Of a DNA stretch of 64,000 nucleotides, positions 18,102 through 26,546 are shown one piece after another. The translations under genes and the position numbers were made by a program. The stretch covers positions 43,197 to 107,196 of the forward strand of contig JARLIK010000023.1 of NCBI GenBank assembly GCA_031291755.1. Reading direction: 5' to 3'. Within the stretch, counting starts at the first letter, position 1. Each line of letters begins with the position of its first letter. Under the pieces are notes generated by a model. That model was not told the DNA's origin. It did not search any database and was given only the letters and a program-made list of their open reading frames with translations. Source of the DNA: Acidocella sp. GTDB taxonomy: Bacteria > Pseudomonadota > Alphaproteobacteria > Acetobacterales > Acetobacteraceae.

Positions 18102-18847
18102 GCTGCTTGCCCCAAATACGCTGCCTGCACCCGCGGGTTGTCGGCGATCTCTCGTGCGTTGCCCTCGGCCAGCATGGTGCCATTATCCAGCACGGTAATG
18201 CGGTCGGCGACGCCAAACACGATGCTCATGTCGTGCTCGATGAACAGGATGGTAATTTTCTGGTCCTTGTTCAAACTGCGGATCAACCCGGTCATGTGGT
18301 TGGTTTCCTCATCACCCATCCCGGCGGTCGGCTCGTCCAGCATCAATAATTTCGGATGACGGGACAGCGCGATGCCGACCTCCACCACCCGCTGGTCGCC
18401 ATGGCTCATCTCACCCGCCACTTTATCGGCCTTGTGCGAGATTTTTACGATCTCCATCAATTCCTCAACCCTGGAATTCACTTTTGCCCGGGTTGCCGTA
18501 CTGACCCAAGGTCGCAGACTCACCCCCATCGCCACTTCCACGGCGACGCGGATATTTTCATAGACGGTCAGATCAAGAAAAATTTCGGTAATTTGAAAGG
18601 TGCGGATGATACCCTTCTTCACCAAAACAGACGGGTTAACCGCCGTGATCGGCTCGCCATCAAATACGATGCTGCCATCACTCGGCGGGAAAAACCCGCT
18701 GATGAGATTGAACAACGTGGTCTTACCCGCACCATTCGGACCGATGACCGCACGCAATTCACCAGGCTCCACCGAGAGGGAAATATTATTCAGCGCCGTT
18801 ACCGCGCCAAACCGGCGCGAGACATTCTGCAAGGTCAGCAGGCTCAT
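18098..18847 (-). CDS. livG: Branched-chain amino acid-type ABC transporter ATP-binding protein LivG
   Basis: 249 residues. Walker A GPNGAGKTTL and Walker B LLMLDEP are canonical. The signature is MSHGDQR rather than LSGGxxR; SHG variants are known in UrtD and related LivG proteins, so this suggests a urea/amide-like or diverged branch rather than loss of function. EPTAGMGDEE also resembles UrtD's AGM segment. It overlaps both neighbours by ATGA. Partner ATPase of LivF. Confidence 0.92.
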   Translation of the reverse strand: MSLLTLQNVSRRFGAVTALNNISLSVEPGELRAVIGPNGAGKTTLFNLISGFFPPSDGSIVFDGEPITAVNPSVLVKKGIIRTFQITEIFLDLTVYENIRVAVEVAMGVSLRPWVSTATRAKVNSRVEELMEIVKISHKADKVAGEMSHGDQRVVEVGIALSRHPKLLMLDEPTAGMGDEETNHMTGLIRSLNKDQKITILFIEHDMSIVFGVADRITVLDNGTMLAEGNAREIADNPRVQAAYLGQAA

Positions 18848-19836
18848 GCGCGGCTCCTTTTGCGGAAAAATCCCATCACGCCGAGTGGAAAGAAAATCAC
18901 CGAGAGGATGAATATCAAACCGATCACGGTCATCCAGTTTTGTGTGATCGAGCTGACATAATCCTGCACCAGCACGAAAATGAAAGCGCCCACCAGCGGG
19001 CCCCAGAAATTACGCATCCCGCCCAACACGCAGATGATCAGCAAATTACCTGACAGCGTATAGCGAAGATTATCCGGCGAGGTGAAGTTATCCAGCAGCG
19101 CATCCAAACTACCAGCCAGCGCCACCACAAAGCCGGAAATGGCAAATGAAATGGCGATGTATAAATCCACCCGGATGCCGAGGAAAGTCAGCCGCTTCTG
19201 GTTTTCCCGAATCGCCACAAAAAGATGGCCCAGAGGGGAGTTCAGAATGGTCCATAATAACCACGCACCACCGGCGAAGCAGATGAGAACCAAGTAGTAA
19301 TAATTAGTTGAATGCAGATCGATCGTGTAGCCCGGCAGATGAATTGGCTGACGGGAAAAACCTGTCAGGCCATCTTCGCCGCCGGTGAAGGAATTCCAGC
19401 GCACCGCGATGAAATAAAACATTTGGCCGATGGCGATGGTGATCATCGAGAAATAAATCCCGCGCCGGCGGACCGCAATCGGTCCGAGCAGCGTTGCCGC
19501 CACACCACCGACCACCGTGCCCACTAAAATCGACAACAGGGTGGAATGAGTATAATTGGCCAGCATCAACCCAGTGCCGTAAGACCCAAGGCCAAAATAA
19601 GCCGCATGGCCAAAGGACAAACCACCCGTGAAACCCAACAGCAAATTCAACCCCATCGCCGCCAGGGCGAATATCAGTACCCGCGAGGCAAGGTCGGTAT
19701 AGCCACCCAGCAGCGGCAGCCAGAAAGGCACTGTCAGCAGGGCGATCCCCAGAATGATCAGCGGATAACGCTGCTGCATATTAGATTTCGCTGACACCGT
19801 ACCTTTGCGTTCCATTGTCGAAGCTTCCGTGCTCAT
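18844..19836 (-). CDS. livM: Branched-chain amino acid-type ABC transporter permease LivM
   Basis: 330 residues with about 10 hydrophobic segments. LLLGFTGGLSFGHAAYFGLGSYG near residue 65 is the LivM signature and GSLDALLDNF...LSGNLLIICVLGGMRNFWGPLVGAFIF the conserved C-terminal permease region. The start overlaps the livH stop and the stop overlaps the livG start (both ATGA), so translation is coupled through H-M-G-F. The N-terminus has a longer polar head than Escherichia coli LivM. Confidence 0.93.
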   Translation of the reverse strand: MSTEASTMERKGTVSAKSNMQQRYPLIILGIALLTVPFWLPLLGGYTDLASRVLIFALAAMGLNLLLGFTGGLSFGHAAYFGLGSYGTGLMLANYTHSTLLSILVGTVVGGVAATLLGPIAVRRRGIYFSMITIAIGQMFYFIAVRWNSFTGGEDGLTGFSRQPIHLPGYTIDLHSTNYYYLVLICFAGGAWLLWTILNSPLGHLFVAIRENQKRLTFLGIRVDLYIAISFAISGFVVALAGSLDALLDNFTSPDNLRYTLSGNLLIICVLGGMRNFWGPLVGAFIFVLVQDYVSSITQNWMTVIGLIFILSVIFFPLGVMGFFRKRSRA

Positions 19837-20699
19837 TCCAGCAACCCTTCCTGGCCAAACAGACCGCGCGGCCGCGCGACCAGCATGATGCCCATGATCA
19901 CGTAGATAATAACTTCGGTGGCTGCCGGGTAAACCGCTGCCGTTACACCGCTGGCAACACCGATGATCAGCCCGCCGACCAGACTGCCCAGCAGACTACC
20001 AACACCACCCACCACAATGGCCACAAAACTTGGCATGATCAACTCATCGCCCATGGTGGGCGTCAGCCCAATTTGTCCCGCCGCCAAAATACCGGCAAGG
20101 CCCGCGAACATGATGCCAAGCACAAAATTAGCTGAGCGCAGCAGGTAAATATTCACCCCCACCGCCGCAATGGTCTCCAGATCGGAATTGCCGGCGCGAA
20201 TGCGAATGCCCAACCGGGTGAAGCGCAAAATAGCAAACAAGCCGGTGGTCGAAATAATCGCCAGTGCGACTACGAACAACCGGTAGCCGGTAAGGAAAAA
20301 ATACACCTGGCTCAATGGCTGATTCAGAAAATCCGGTATTGCCAGCGGCACACCCTGCGCTCCCCAGATGGTGCGCAACAAATCTTGAATGATCAGCGCC
20401 AAACCAAATGTCGCCAGCAATGAATACAGCGGATCCCGCAGATATAACCGCCGGACGATCAATTGCTCAACCACATAGCCAACCCCGCCAGCCAGGATCG
20501 GCGCAATGATCAACGCCCCCCAGAACCCGACATAAGGTACCAGCGTGTAGGCAAAATACGCGGCCATGGCCATGAAGCCGCCATGGGCGAAATTGATCAC
20601 CCCGTTGAGGCCCAATATCAGCGACAGTCCAACCGCCATCAGCGCGTAGAACGCGCCCTGGATCAGCCCGTTAAAGGCGTTGAATAATATAACCAGCAC
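19833..20699 (-). CDS. livH: Branched-chain amino acid-type ABC transporter permease LivH
   Basis: About 288 residues if translation starts at GTG 20699, which has GGAG nine nt upstream; a GTG at 20732 gives 299 residues but lies inside a terminator hairpin. GLIQGAFYALMAVGLSLILGLNGVINFAHGGF is the LivH N-terminal signature and GGVGSLLGSLVGGLIIGVASG the conserved late block. It forms the heterodimeric inner-membrane channel with LivM. It is separated from the binding-protein gene by an apparent attenuator. Confidence 0.9.
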   Translation of the reverse strand: MLVILFNAFNGLIQGAFYALMAVGLSLILGLNGVINFAHGGFMAMAAYFAYTLVPYVGFWGALIIAPILAGGVGYVVEQLIVRRLYLRDPLYSLLATFGLALIIQDLLRTIWGAQGVPLAIPDFLNQPLSQVYFFLTGYRLFVVALAIISTTGLFAILRFTRLGIRIRAGNSDLETIAAVGVNIYLLRSANFVLGIMFAGLAGILAAGQIGLTPTMGDELIMPSFVAIVVGGVGSLLGSLVGGLIIGVASGVTAAVYPAATEVIIYVIMGIMLVARPRGLFGQEGLLE

Positions 20700-20715
20700 T
20701 ACCAAAGTCTCCGCT

Positions 20716-20745
20716 AAAAAATTCCGCCGCACAATGGCGGCGGAA
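20716..20745 (-). terminator. Intrinsic terminator/attenuator between the binding-protein gene and livH
   Basis: On the minus strand a perfect 9-bp stem TTCCGCCGC / GCGGCGGAA with a 6-nt loop (CATTGT) is followed at once by six T. It is 26 bp past the binding-protein stop. Partial read-through would make the binding protein in excess over the permease, as is usual for such operons. Confidence 0.8.
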
Positions 20746-20770
20746 TCGTCTCATAGTCAGTCGTCGTGCC

Positions 20771-22033
20771 TCAGGCTGGGTGGGTCATCGAGCATCCGGC
20801 TTCTGCCGGTGTCTGCGCGATGCTTGCCCCCGGCACGTAAGCCTGCACGTTGATCAGGTCGGGATATTTACCGTGCTGATTAACCGTACCGGGGAACATA
20901 CCGAGCATAAGCTGGTGGTCTTCCGGACGGTATGTCGGCAAGGTTGGCTGCAATGCAACTTCCGGCGGCAGCGTGAGTCCTTCCATGGCTTTCGCCACTT
21001 TCATTGAATCGGTGGTTTTCGCTGCCGTTGCGGCGAGTGCAATGGCATGCACCGAAGCATAACCGAACCACACGCGGGCGGAAGGATACTGGCCCTTGTT
21101 GGCGGCCGCAAAGCGCTTGGCGAAATCAAGCACATGCGGAACCTTTGGCTGGTCCCAGTACCATTCAAACGACCACGAACCGTAACGCGCCTCAACCGGC
21201 AATGCTGCGATTTGTTCAAGCTCGAACAAGGCACCCGCGATATGCATATCCTTGTTGATACCGAACTGAGTGATCTGCTTCATCGCGTTGATCTGATCGT
21301 CACCGGCCAGCAACAAGCATAGCACATCGGGCTTCGCGGCCCGTGCCTGAATCAGATAGGAGGAGAAATCCGGGGTGCCAACAGGCACCAGAGCCCCGCC
21401 GACGATGGTGCCGCCAAGCGCTGTCACCTGCTTGGTATAATCATCCTGCTCGGAGTGACCAAACGCATAGTCGGTGGTGAGGAAGTACCATTTTTTGCCG
21501 AACTTCTCGACCAGCGTACCAGAGTTCCCAGACGTCATGATCCAGGTGGTGGAGCAGGTCCGGAAAGTAGCCCAGTTGCAGGCGGGGCCGGTCAATTTAT
21601 CGACGTGACCGCCGGAGCAGACAAAAAGTTTATTGTGCGCAGCGGCAAACTGGCTGATCGACAGCGAAACGGCGGAGTTGGTGGTGCCGGTGAAAAAGTC
21701 GATTTGCGATTGATCCAGAAGTCGGCTGGCTTTATCAACGCCGGTGCCTGGGCTGCCGGCGTCATCTTCCACCAGAACCTGCACCGGACGGCTTAAAATG
21801 CCGCCTTTTTTATTCAACTCAGCGGCGGCGAATTGCGCACCCTTAATGGCGCTCTGACCCAGAACAGCAAAGTTCCCGGTCATGGAGTCAATCATGCCGA
21901 TTTTAATCGGCGTTTCGCTAGCACCCCAGCTTGGCGCGGGCGGGTAAAGCAACGAGGCGGCACCTAATGCGGCACCCGTTTTCATCAACCCACGGCGGCC
22001 AATCTGTCCACGAAATCCTTTTTGATCCGACAT
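20771..22033 (-). CDS. ABC transporter substrate-binding protein, type 1 (branched-chain amino acid/amide group), Tat-exported
   Basis: About 420 residues. ATG 22033 lies nine nt after GGAG; ATG 22039 is too close to it. GRRGLMKTGAALGAASLL is a twin-arginine-like signal, unusual for a Liv-type binding protein. The mature part starts with IKIGMIDSMTGNFAVLGQSAIKGAQFAAAELNKKGGI, the standard Peripla_BP_6 opening, followed by VEDDAGSPGTGVDKASRLL. It heads the livHMGF operon and defines its substrate, which may be a branched-chain or aromatic amino acid or an amide; the residues do not decide. Confidence 0.9.
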   Translation of the reverse strand: MSDQKGFRGQIGRRGLMKTGAALGAASLLYPPAPSWGASETPIKIGMIDSMTGNFAVLGQSAIKGAQFAAAELNKKGGILSRPVQVLVEDDAGSPGTGVDKASRLLDQSQIDFFTGTTNSAVSLSISQFAAAHNKLFVCSGGHVDKLTGPACNWATFRTCSTTWIMTSGNSGTLVEKFGKKWYFLTTDYAFGHSEQDDYTKQVTALGGTIVGGALVPVGTPDFSSYLIQARAAKPDVLCLLLAGDDQINAMKQITQFGINKDMHIAGALFELEQIAALPVEARYGSWSFEWYWDQPKVPHVLDFAKRFAAANKGQYPSARVWFGYASVHAIALAATAAKTTDSMKVAKAMEGLTLPPEVALQPTLPTYRPEDHQLMLGMFPGTVNQHGKYPDLINVQAYVPGASIAQTPAEAGCSMTHPA

Positions 22034-22245
22034 CTTCATTCACTCCCAAAAGTTTCTTTCGGAGACGAATCAGGATGGCCGGAACTACCGCACCGCAACA
22101 AAACCTTCCCAGGACAACCCCGCATCATTTAAAAAATGACGCATCCCTATGTCTGTGCATCGCGCGCTCCGGACGATTAGAGTCGTCTCTGGTGGCATTT
22201 AGTCTCGCTGGATTACGAATTTGTCAATGGCCGCTACAGATTACC

Positions 22246-22998
22246 TTAAACAGGTTCCCCCTGTACAGGATCAATTCCGTGCGAGGCGATCAACTGGCTC
22301 GCCTCGGCAATCGCCTGCTCCAATGAGACAGGGTCGGTGCCCTTCGCTACGATCGCCACCCCGCCTGCGGAATCGCGGCGAAACGGGTAGCTACCCAAAT
22401 CAACATCGAGATACTTGTCCTGAATAGCTGACAGCCCGGCAGCAATGGCGCCTTCCATAATCCCCATGCCGTGGACCGCGCGCATGGCGATCGGCGTACC
22501 TTTCGGCAGGCTCGGCTCCAGCGCATCGTACATCGACTGCATGATGCGCGGCACGCCCGCCATCACATGCACATTGCCCATCGAAAATCCCGGCGCCATC
22601 GAAATCGAATTTGGAATCGGCACAGCGCCCCGGGGCATCGTTGCCATTCGCTGGCGGGCCGCGTTGAACGCACCCGGCGCCATCGCCTTTTCCATCATGG
22701 CAAAGGTTTCAGCATGCGGCTCCCACGGCACCCCAAAAGCCGCCGCCACACATTCACTTGTAATGTCATCATGAGTCGGCCCAATGCCGCCGGTGGTAAA
22801 TAATTCATCATACGATGCCCGCAATTCATTCACCGCATTGATAATCCGGTTTGGCACATCGGGGATCACCCTCACCTCAAGCAATTGTATCCCCCGCACC
22901 GCCAGCCGCTTGGCCAGGAAATTCACATTCACATCCTGGGTCCGGCCGGAGAGAATTTCGTTGCCAATAATCAAAATCGCAGCGGTTGGATTTGTCAT
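22246..22998 (-). CDS. CinA-like molybdopterin-binding (MoCF) domain protein
   Basis: 250 residues from ATG 22998, which has GAGGT five nt upstream. AAILIIGNEILSGRTQDVNVNFLAKRL and LFTTGGIGPTHDDITSECVAAAFG are the MoCF_biosynth nucleotide-binding motifs. Only this domain is present; the C-terminal nicotinamide-deamidase domain of full CinA is missing, as in many alphaproteobacterial homologues. Full-length relatives hydrolyse ADP-ribose in pyridine-nucleotide salvage, but the activity of the short form is uncertain. It lies 7 bp after the GNAT-Nudix gene and is probably co-transcribed. Confidence 0.85.
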   Translation of the reverse strand: MTNPTAAILIIGNEILSGRTQDVNVNFLAKRLAVRGIQLLEVRVIPDVPNRIINAVNELRASYDELFTTGGIGPTHDDITSECVAAAFGVPWEPHAETFAMMEKAMAPGAFNAARQRMATMPRGAVPIPNSISMAPGFSMGNVHVMAGVPRIMQSMYDALEPSLPKGTPIAMRAVHGMGIMEGAIAAGLSAIQDKYLDVDLGSYPFRRDSAGGVAIVAKGTDPVSLEQAIAEASQLIASHGIDPVQGEPV

Positions 22999-23005
22999 CA
23001 AAACC

Positions 23006-24016
23006 TCATAAAAAATCACGCAACATCGGAATCAAGGGGCGATCGGCCGGCGGCATCGGGTATTCCACCAACCGCTCGGGCGCCACCCACGCCAGCGCCT
23101 GCCCCTCACGCGGCTTGGGCACGCCCCGCCATTTGCGGCATAAAAACACCGGCATCAATAAATGAAAACTCTCATAGGCATGCGAGGCAAATACAAACGG
23201 CGCCAGATGTTTCGGCAAAACCTCGATGTCCAACTCCTCGTGCAGTTCACGCACCAAAGCGGCTTCTGGGGTTTCGCCGGGATTCATTTTACCGCCCGGA
23301 AATTCCCATAACCCGGCAAGTTTTTTCCCCTCCGGGCGGCGCGCCAGTAATATCCGCCCCTGTGCATCGATCAACGCGCACGCCACCACCAGCAGCACTG
23401 ATGGGGTGGCCGGCGGGGCGGTCAGTTGGGTATCACGGGTCAATGTAAAATACCGCACCGGCAATTTAGCACCAGGCCGGCATTGAAACTCCTGCGCGCC
23501 CTTGCCTGCCGGGACAAACCCGGCGCGATTCAGCACCGCCACCGAGCCTTCGTTGTCAGCGGCCACCGTCGCGGTGATTTTCAATACGGAGAGTGACGCA
23601 AATCCCCAACTGGTCAGCCGCAGGGCCACTTCCATGCCGAACCCTTGCCGCCAAAAAGCCCGGCCCAGCCAATACCCAAGATCGGCGGTTTTTTTATCCT
23701 TTGAAAGCCGCAGTCCGGCACAGCCGATCAACGCCCCACTGGCGGCATCAACCACCGCAAACTGCTCGGCCCTGCCCGCCGCCCGGTCCACCGAAGCCAC
23801 CGCAATCCACTCCCCGGCCAGGCCCGCCGGGTAAGGAAACGGTGCATCAGGCAACTTGCGGCAAATTTCCCAATCATTGATCAGCCGGTGAAAATTCGGC
23901 GCATCCGCCGGTTCCAGAGGCCTTAGCAATAGCCGCGAGGTGCGCAAAACCGGCCCTGCCGCCGTATCCTCGGCAGCAATTGCAGTCCCGACCGGCGAAT
24001 CGAACAGATCATCCAT
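23006..24016 (-). CDS. GNAT acetyltransferase-Nudix hydrolase (MutT-like) fusion
   Basis: About 336 residues from ATG 24016; the open frame reaches 24274 but the extra part overlaps proA. The first half is a RimJ/RimL-type GNAT domain (LRTSRLLLRPLEPADAPNFHRLINDW, LGYWLGRAFWRQGFGMEVALRL). The second half is a Nudix domain with box GGKMNPGETPEAALVRELHE plus ELDI, all catalytic Glu present, and VVACALIDAQGRILLARRPEGKKLAGLWEFPGG as in MutT. The Nudix half should hydrolyse 8-oxo-dGTP or similar; the acetylation target is unknown. Divergent from proA with a 61-bp gap between start codons. Confidence 0.88.
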   Translation of the reverse strand: MDDLFDSPVGTAIAAEDTAAGPVLRTSRLLLRPLEPADAPNFHRLINDWEICRKLPDAPFPYPAGLAGEWIAVASVDRAAGRAEQFAVVDAASGALIGCAGLRLSKDKKTADLGYWLGRAFWRQGFGMEVALRLTSWGFASLSVLKITATVAADNEGSVAVLNRAGFVPAGKGAQEFQCRPGAKLPVRYFTLTRDTQLTAPPATPSVLLVVACALIDAQGRILLARRPEGKKLAGLWEFPGGKMNPGETPEAALVRELHEELDIEVLPKHLAPFVFASHAYESFHLLMPVFLCRKWRGVPKPREGQALAWVAPERLVEYPMPPADRPLIPMLRDFL

Positions 24017-24077
24017 GAGCAGACTCTGGATAGCGTGCAGTTGATCTTCCCGCCAGGACTTGGCAACGATGCGGCCC

Positions 24078-25340
24078 ATGGATGCGCAACCTGATATAAA
24101 TATTTCGGCCCTCACCCATTCTGCCCTGGCCGCCCGGGCAGCATTGCCATCGCTTGCCCGCTCCTCCGCCGCCATTCGCAACCATGCTTTGACAGCCGCC
24201 GCGGACGCGCTGGCCGCCAGCGAGGCTGCCATTTTGCAGGCGAATAGCCAGGATTTGCTCAGCGCCACCGGCACCTCCGCCTTTCAGGACCGCTTAAGGC
24301 TCGATGCCGGCCGCCTCGCCGCCATGGCCAAAGGGCTGCGCGATGTCGCGGCCCTGCCGGACCCGCTGGCCCGCACCCTGGCGGAATGGAGGCGCCCAAA
24401 CGGGCTAGTGATCAGCCGCATCCCGCAACCGCTTGGCGTCATCGGCATGATTTATGAGAGCCGCCCAAACGTGGGCGCCGATGCCGCGGCACTGGCAATC
24501 AAATCCGGCAACGCCATTATATTGCGCAGCGGCTCGGAAAGTTTCCGCTCCGCCGCCGCCATCCATGCTGCCATTTTAACCGGGTTACGCGCCGCCGGCC
24601 TGCCGGACGCCTGCGTGCAAATCGCCCCCAGCACCGACCGCGCGTTTGTATCCGCCATGCTCTCCGCCTCCGGGCTGATCGACCTGATCATTCCACGCGG
24701 CGGCAAGTCGCTGGTGGAACGGGTGCAGCGCGAGGCCCGCGTGCCGGTACTCGCCCACGCCGAGGGCATGAACCATACTTATGTGCACACCATGGCTGAC
24801 CCCGGCATGGCGCGGCGGATTCTGGCGAACGCCAAAATGCGCCGCACCGGCGTGTGCGGTGCTACCGAAACTTTGCTGATCGATGCTGCCATCGCGCCCA
24901 CCCTGCTGCCTGACCTGGTGGCTGACCTCGGCTCGCTCGGCTGCACCTTCCGCGCCGATGCCGCCGCCCGCGCCATTCTACCCAAGCTGCCCACCGCCAC
25001 CGACGCCGATTTTTCCACCGAGTGGCTGGATGCGATTTTGAACATCAAAATCGTTGAAAATATCGACGACGCCTTGGCCTTCATCGCCGCCCATGGCAGC
25101 GAGCATACCGATGCCATCATCACCGAAGATGCCGCCGCCGCCGAGTATTTTTTAAGCCACATCGCCAGCGCGGTAGGGTTATGGAACGCCTCTACGCAGT
25201 TTTGCGACGGCGGCGAGTTTGGTTTCGGCGGCGAAATCGGTATCGCTACGGGGCGCATCCATGCCCGCGGCCCGGTGGGTCTCGAGCAGCTCACCACCTT
25301 TAGGTATGTCGTGCGCGGCACCGGCCAGGTCCGGCCCTGA
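24078..25340 (+). CDS. proA: Gamma-glutamyl phosphate reductase
   Basis: 420 residues from ATG 24078 (ATG 24069 and TTG 24060 are in frame upstream). PLGVIGMIYESRPNVGADAAALAIKSGNAIILRSGSE is the NADPH-binding core and RRTGVCGATETLL carries the catalytic Cys260. It reduces gamma-glutamyl phosphate to glutamate semialdehyde in proline synthesis, after ProB, which is not in the window. It is first in a long plus-strand run of housekeeping genes whose order is conserved in alphaproteobacteria. Confidence 0.96.
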   Translation: MDAQPDINISALTHSALAARAALPSLARSSAAIRNHALTAAADALAASEAAILQANSQDLLSATGTSAFQDRLRLDAGRLAAMAKGLRDVAALPDPLARTLAEWRRPNGLVISRIPQPLGVIGMIYESRPNVGADAAALAIKSGNAIILRSGSESFRSAAAIHAAILTGLRAAGLPDACVQIAPSTDRAFVSAMLSASGLIDLIIPRGGKSLVERVQREARVPVLAHAEGMNHTYVHTMADPGMARRILANAKMRRTGVCGATETLLIDAAIAPTLLPDLVADLGSLGCTFRADAAARAILPKLPTATDADFSTEWLDAILNIKIVENIDDALAFIAAHGSEHTDAIITEDAAAAEYFLSHIASAVGLWNASTQFCDGGEFGFGGEIGIATGRIHARGPVGLEQLTTFRYVVRGTGQVRP

Positions 25341-25366
25341 ACTTCACGCCCGGCCACCGCGCGGCG

Positions 25367-25942
25367 TTGCGGATCGGGCTGCTGGGCGGCTCGTTCAACC
25401 CGGCGCATGCCGGGCATCTGCATGTCGCCCGCCAGGCGATGGTGCATTGTAAGCTCGACCAGCTATGGCTGATGGTCTCACCCGGCAACCCGCTGAAACC
25501 AGCCCTTGGCATGGCGCCGTTCGCCGCGCGGCTGGCTTCGGCACAAAAAATCGCCGATGGACGGCGGATCATCGCCACCGCGATCGAGCAAAAACTCGGG
25601 ACCATTTATACCGCTGACACCATGGCCGCGCTCAAAAAACGCTTCCCGCGGGCAAAATTCATCTGGCTGATGGGGGCCGATAACCTCGCCCAACTGCCAA
25701 AATGGGGGCGCTGGTGGCAAATTGTGCAGGCCATGCCGATGCTGATCCTGCCCCGCCCCGGCCAGACCCGCCAGGCTTTGGCGGGTCAGGCGGTCAAACG
25801 GCTGGCCCACCATCGCCTTCCGGCGCGCTCTGGGCTATGTCTTGCCACAACCAAAGCGCCAGCCTGGATATTGCTGCCCGTGAAGGAAAATTCTACCTCA
25901 GCCACCGCACTTCGGGCCCGCTTGGCCCGGCCATCGTTTTAA
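25367..25942 (+). CDS. nadD: Nicotinate-nucleotide adenylyltransferase
   Basis: 191 residues from TTG 25367, the only standard start near the conserved N-terminus RIGLLGGSFNPAHAGHLHVA; the frame is open back into proA, so a CTG or another upstream start is possible. The GSFNPxHxGH nucleotidyltransferase motif and the C-terminal STSATALRARL (ISSTxIR equivalent) are intact, as is FIWLMGADNLAQLPKW. It adenylates nicotinate mononucleotide in NAD synthesis. The TAA stop overlaps the ribosome-binding site of rsfS. Confidence 0.93.
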   Translation: MRIGLLGGSFNPAHAGHLHVARQAMVHCKLDQLWLMVSPGNPLKPALGMAPFAARLASAQKIADGRRIIATAIEQKLGTIYTADTMAALKKRFPRAKFIWLMGADNLAQLPKWGRWWQIVQAMPMLILPRPGQTRQALAGQAVKRLAHHRLPARSGLCLATTKAPAWILLPVKENSTSATALRARLARPSF

Positions 25943-25957
25943 GGAGTTTTCGCCATC
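25941..25957 (+). promoter_or_regulatory. Strong ribosome-binding site in front of an AUC codon (rsfS)
   Basis: AAGGAG at 25941-25946 is followed after 8 nt by ATC 25955, which is in frame with rsfS; no ATG, GTG or TTG stands at the correct distance. The site suggests initiation at AUC or a changed ATG. Confidence 0.6.
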
Positions 25958-26491
25958 TCTCGTCCACCGTCCCGGACCGCCGCCCCGCGAACCGCTGCTG
26001 CCACCGCGTCCACGCGCAAACGCGCTGCCAAACCGGCCACCGCCGCCACCGATGCGTTGCCCGCCATGCCTGGCACGCCGCGCAAAAAAGCTACCATCGC
26101 CGGTCCGCGGACCAAAAAAGCTGTTGTTAAAACCTCGGCTGCCGAGCTTGACCGTATGCAGGCCGTCATCTGGGAGAGCCTGGATGAGGATAAAGCAGAA
26201 GACATCGTTGCCATCGACCTCGCCGGCCGCGCCAGCTTTGCCGACCGCATGGTGATCGCCACCGGCCTGGCCGACCGCCAGATCTCAGCGATGGCCACGC
26301 ATCTGAATGAGAAACTGGTGGAAGCGGGCTTCAAGAAAGTCCGCCTGGAAGGCGCCAACGGCACTGACTGGGTGCTGATCGACGCCGGCGACATCATCGT
26401 GCATTTATTCAAACCAGACGCCCGCATATTATATGCGCTCGAAAAAATGTGGGGCGCCGACCTCGACGAACCCTCCACTCTCGAAGAATGA
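25955..26491 (+). CDS. rsfS: Ribosomal silencing factor RsfS
   Basis: The conserved domain runs from about 26140 (ELDRMQAVIWESLDEDKAEDIVAIDLAGRASFADRMVIATG) to the end (GTDWVLIDAGDIIVHLFKPDAR). From the first ATG (26057) the protein has 144 residues, but that ATG has no ribosome-binding site. A strong AAGGAG instead precedes ATC 25955, which adds 34 residues rich in Ala, Arg, Lys, Thr and Pro, a likely disordered tail. RsfS binds uL14 and blocks subunit joining in starvation. It sits between nadD and rlmH as in most alphaproteobacteria. Confidence 0.88.
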   Translation: MSRPPSRTAAPRTAAATASTRKRAAKPATAATDALPAMPGTPRKKATIAGPRTKKAVVKTSAAELDRMQAVIWESLDEDKAEDIVAIDLAGRASFADRMVIATGLADRQISAMATHLNEKLVEAGFKKVRLEGANGTDWVLIDAGDIIVHLFKPDARILYALEKMWGADLDEPSTLEE

Positions 26492-26515
26492 GTGTTCAAA
26501 TAAGCACTTATAATG

Positions 26516-26537
26516 TTTTTATCCCCGCGAAAGCGGG
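26516..26537. repeat. Short palindromic repeat (CCCCGCGAAAGCGGGG type)
   Basis: A hairpin-forming element CCCCGC-GAAA-GCGGGG between rsfS and rlmH. It resembles the 'cattcccgcggaagcgggaa' core of the paired element at 41523-41588, so it is likely one of a dispersed family of short intergenic repeats. It overlaps the rlmH leader. Confidence 0.6.
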
Positions 26538-26546
26538 GAGTTTTCG

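Noticed and set aside
24080..24274. N-terminal extension of the GNAT-Nudix frame into proA
   Set aside because: The extra 86 codons are antisense to the conserved proA start and carry no GNAT sequence.
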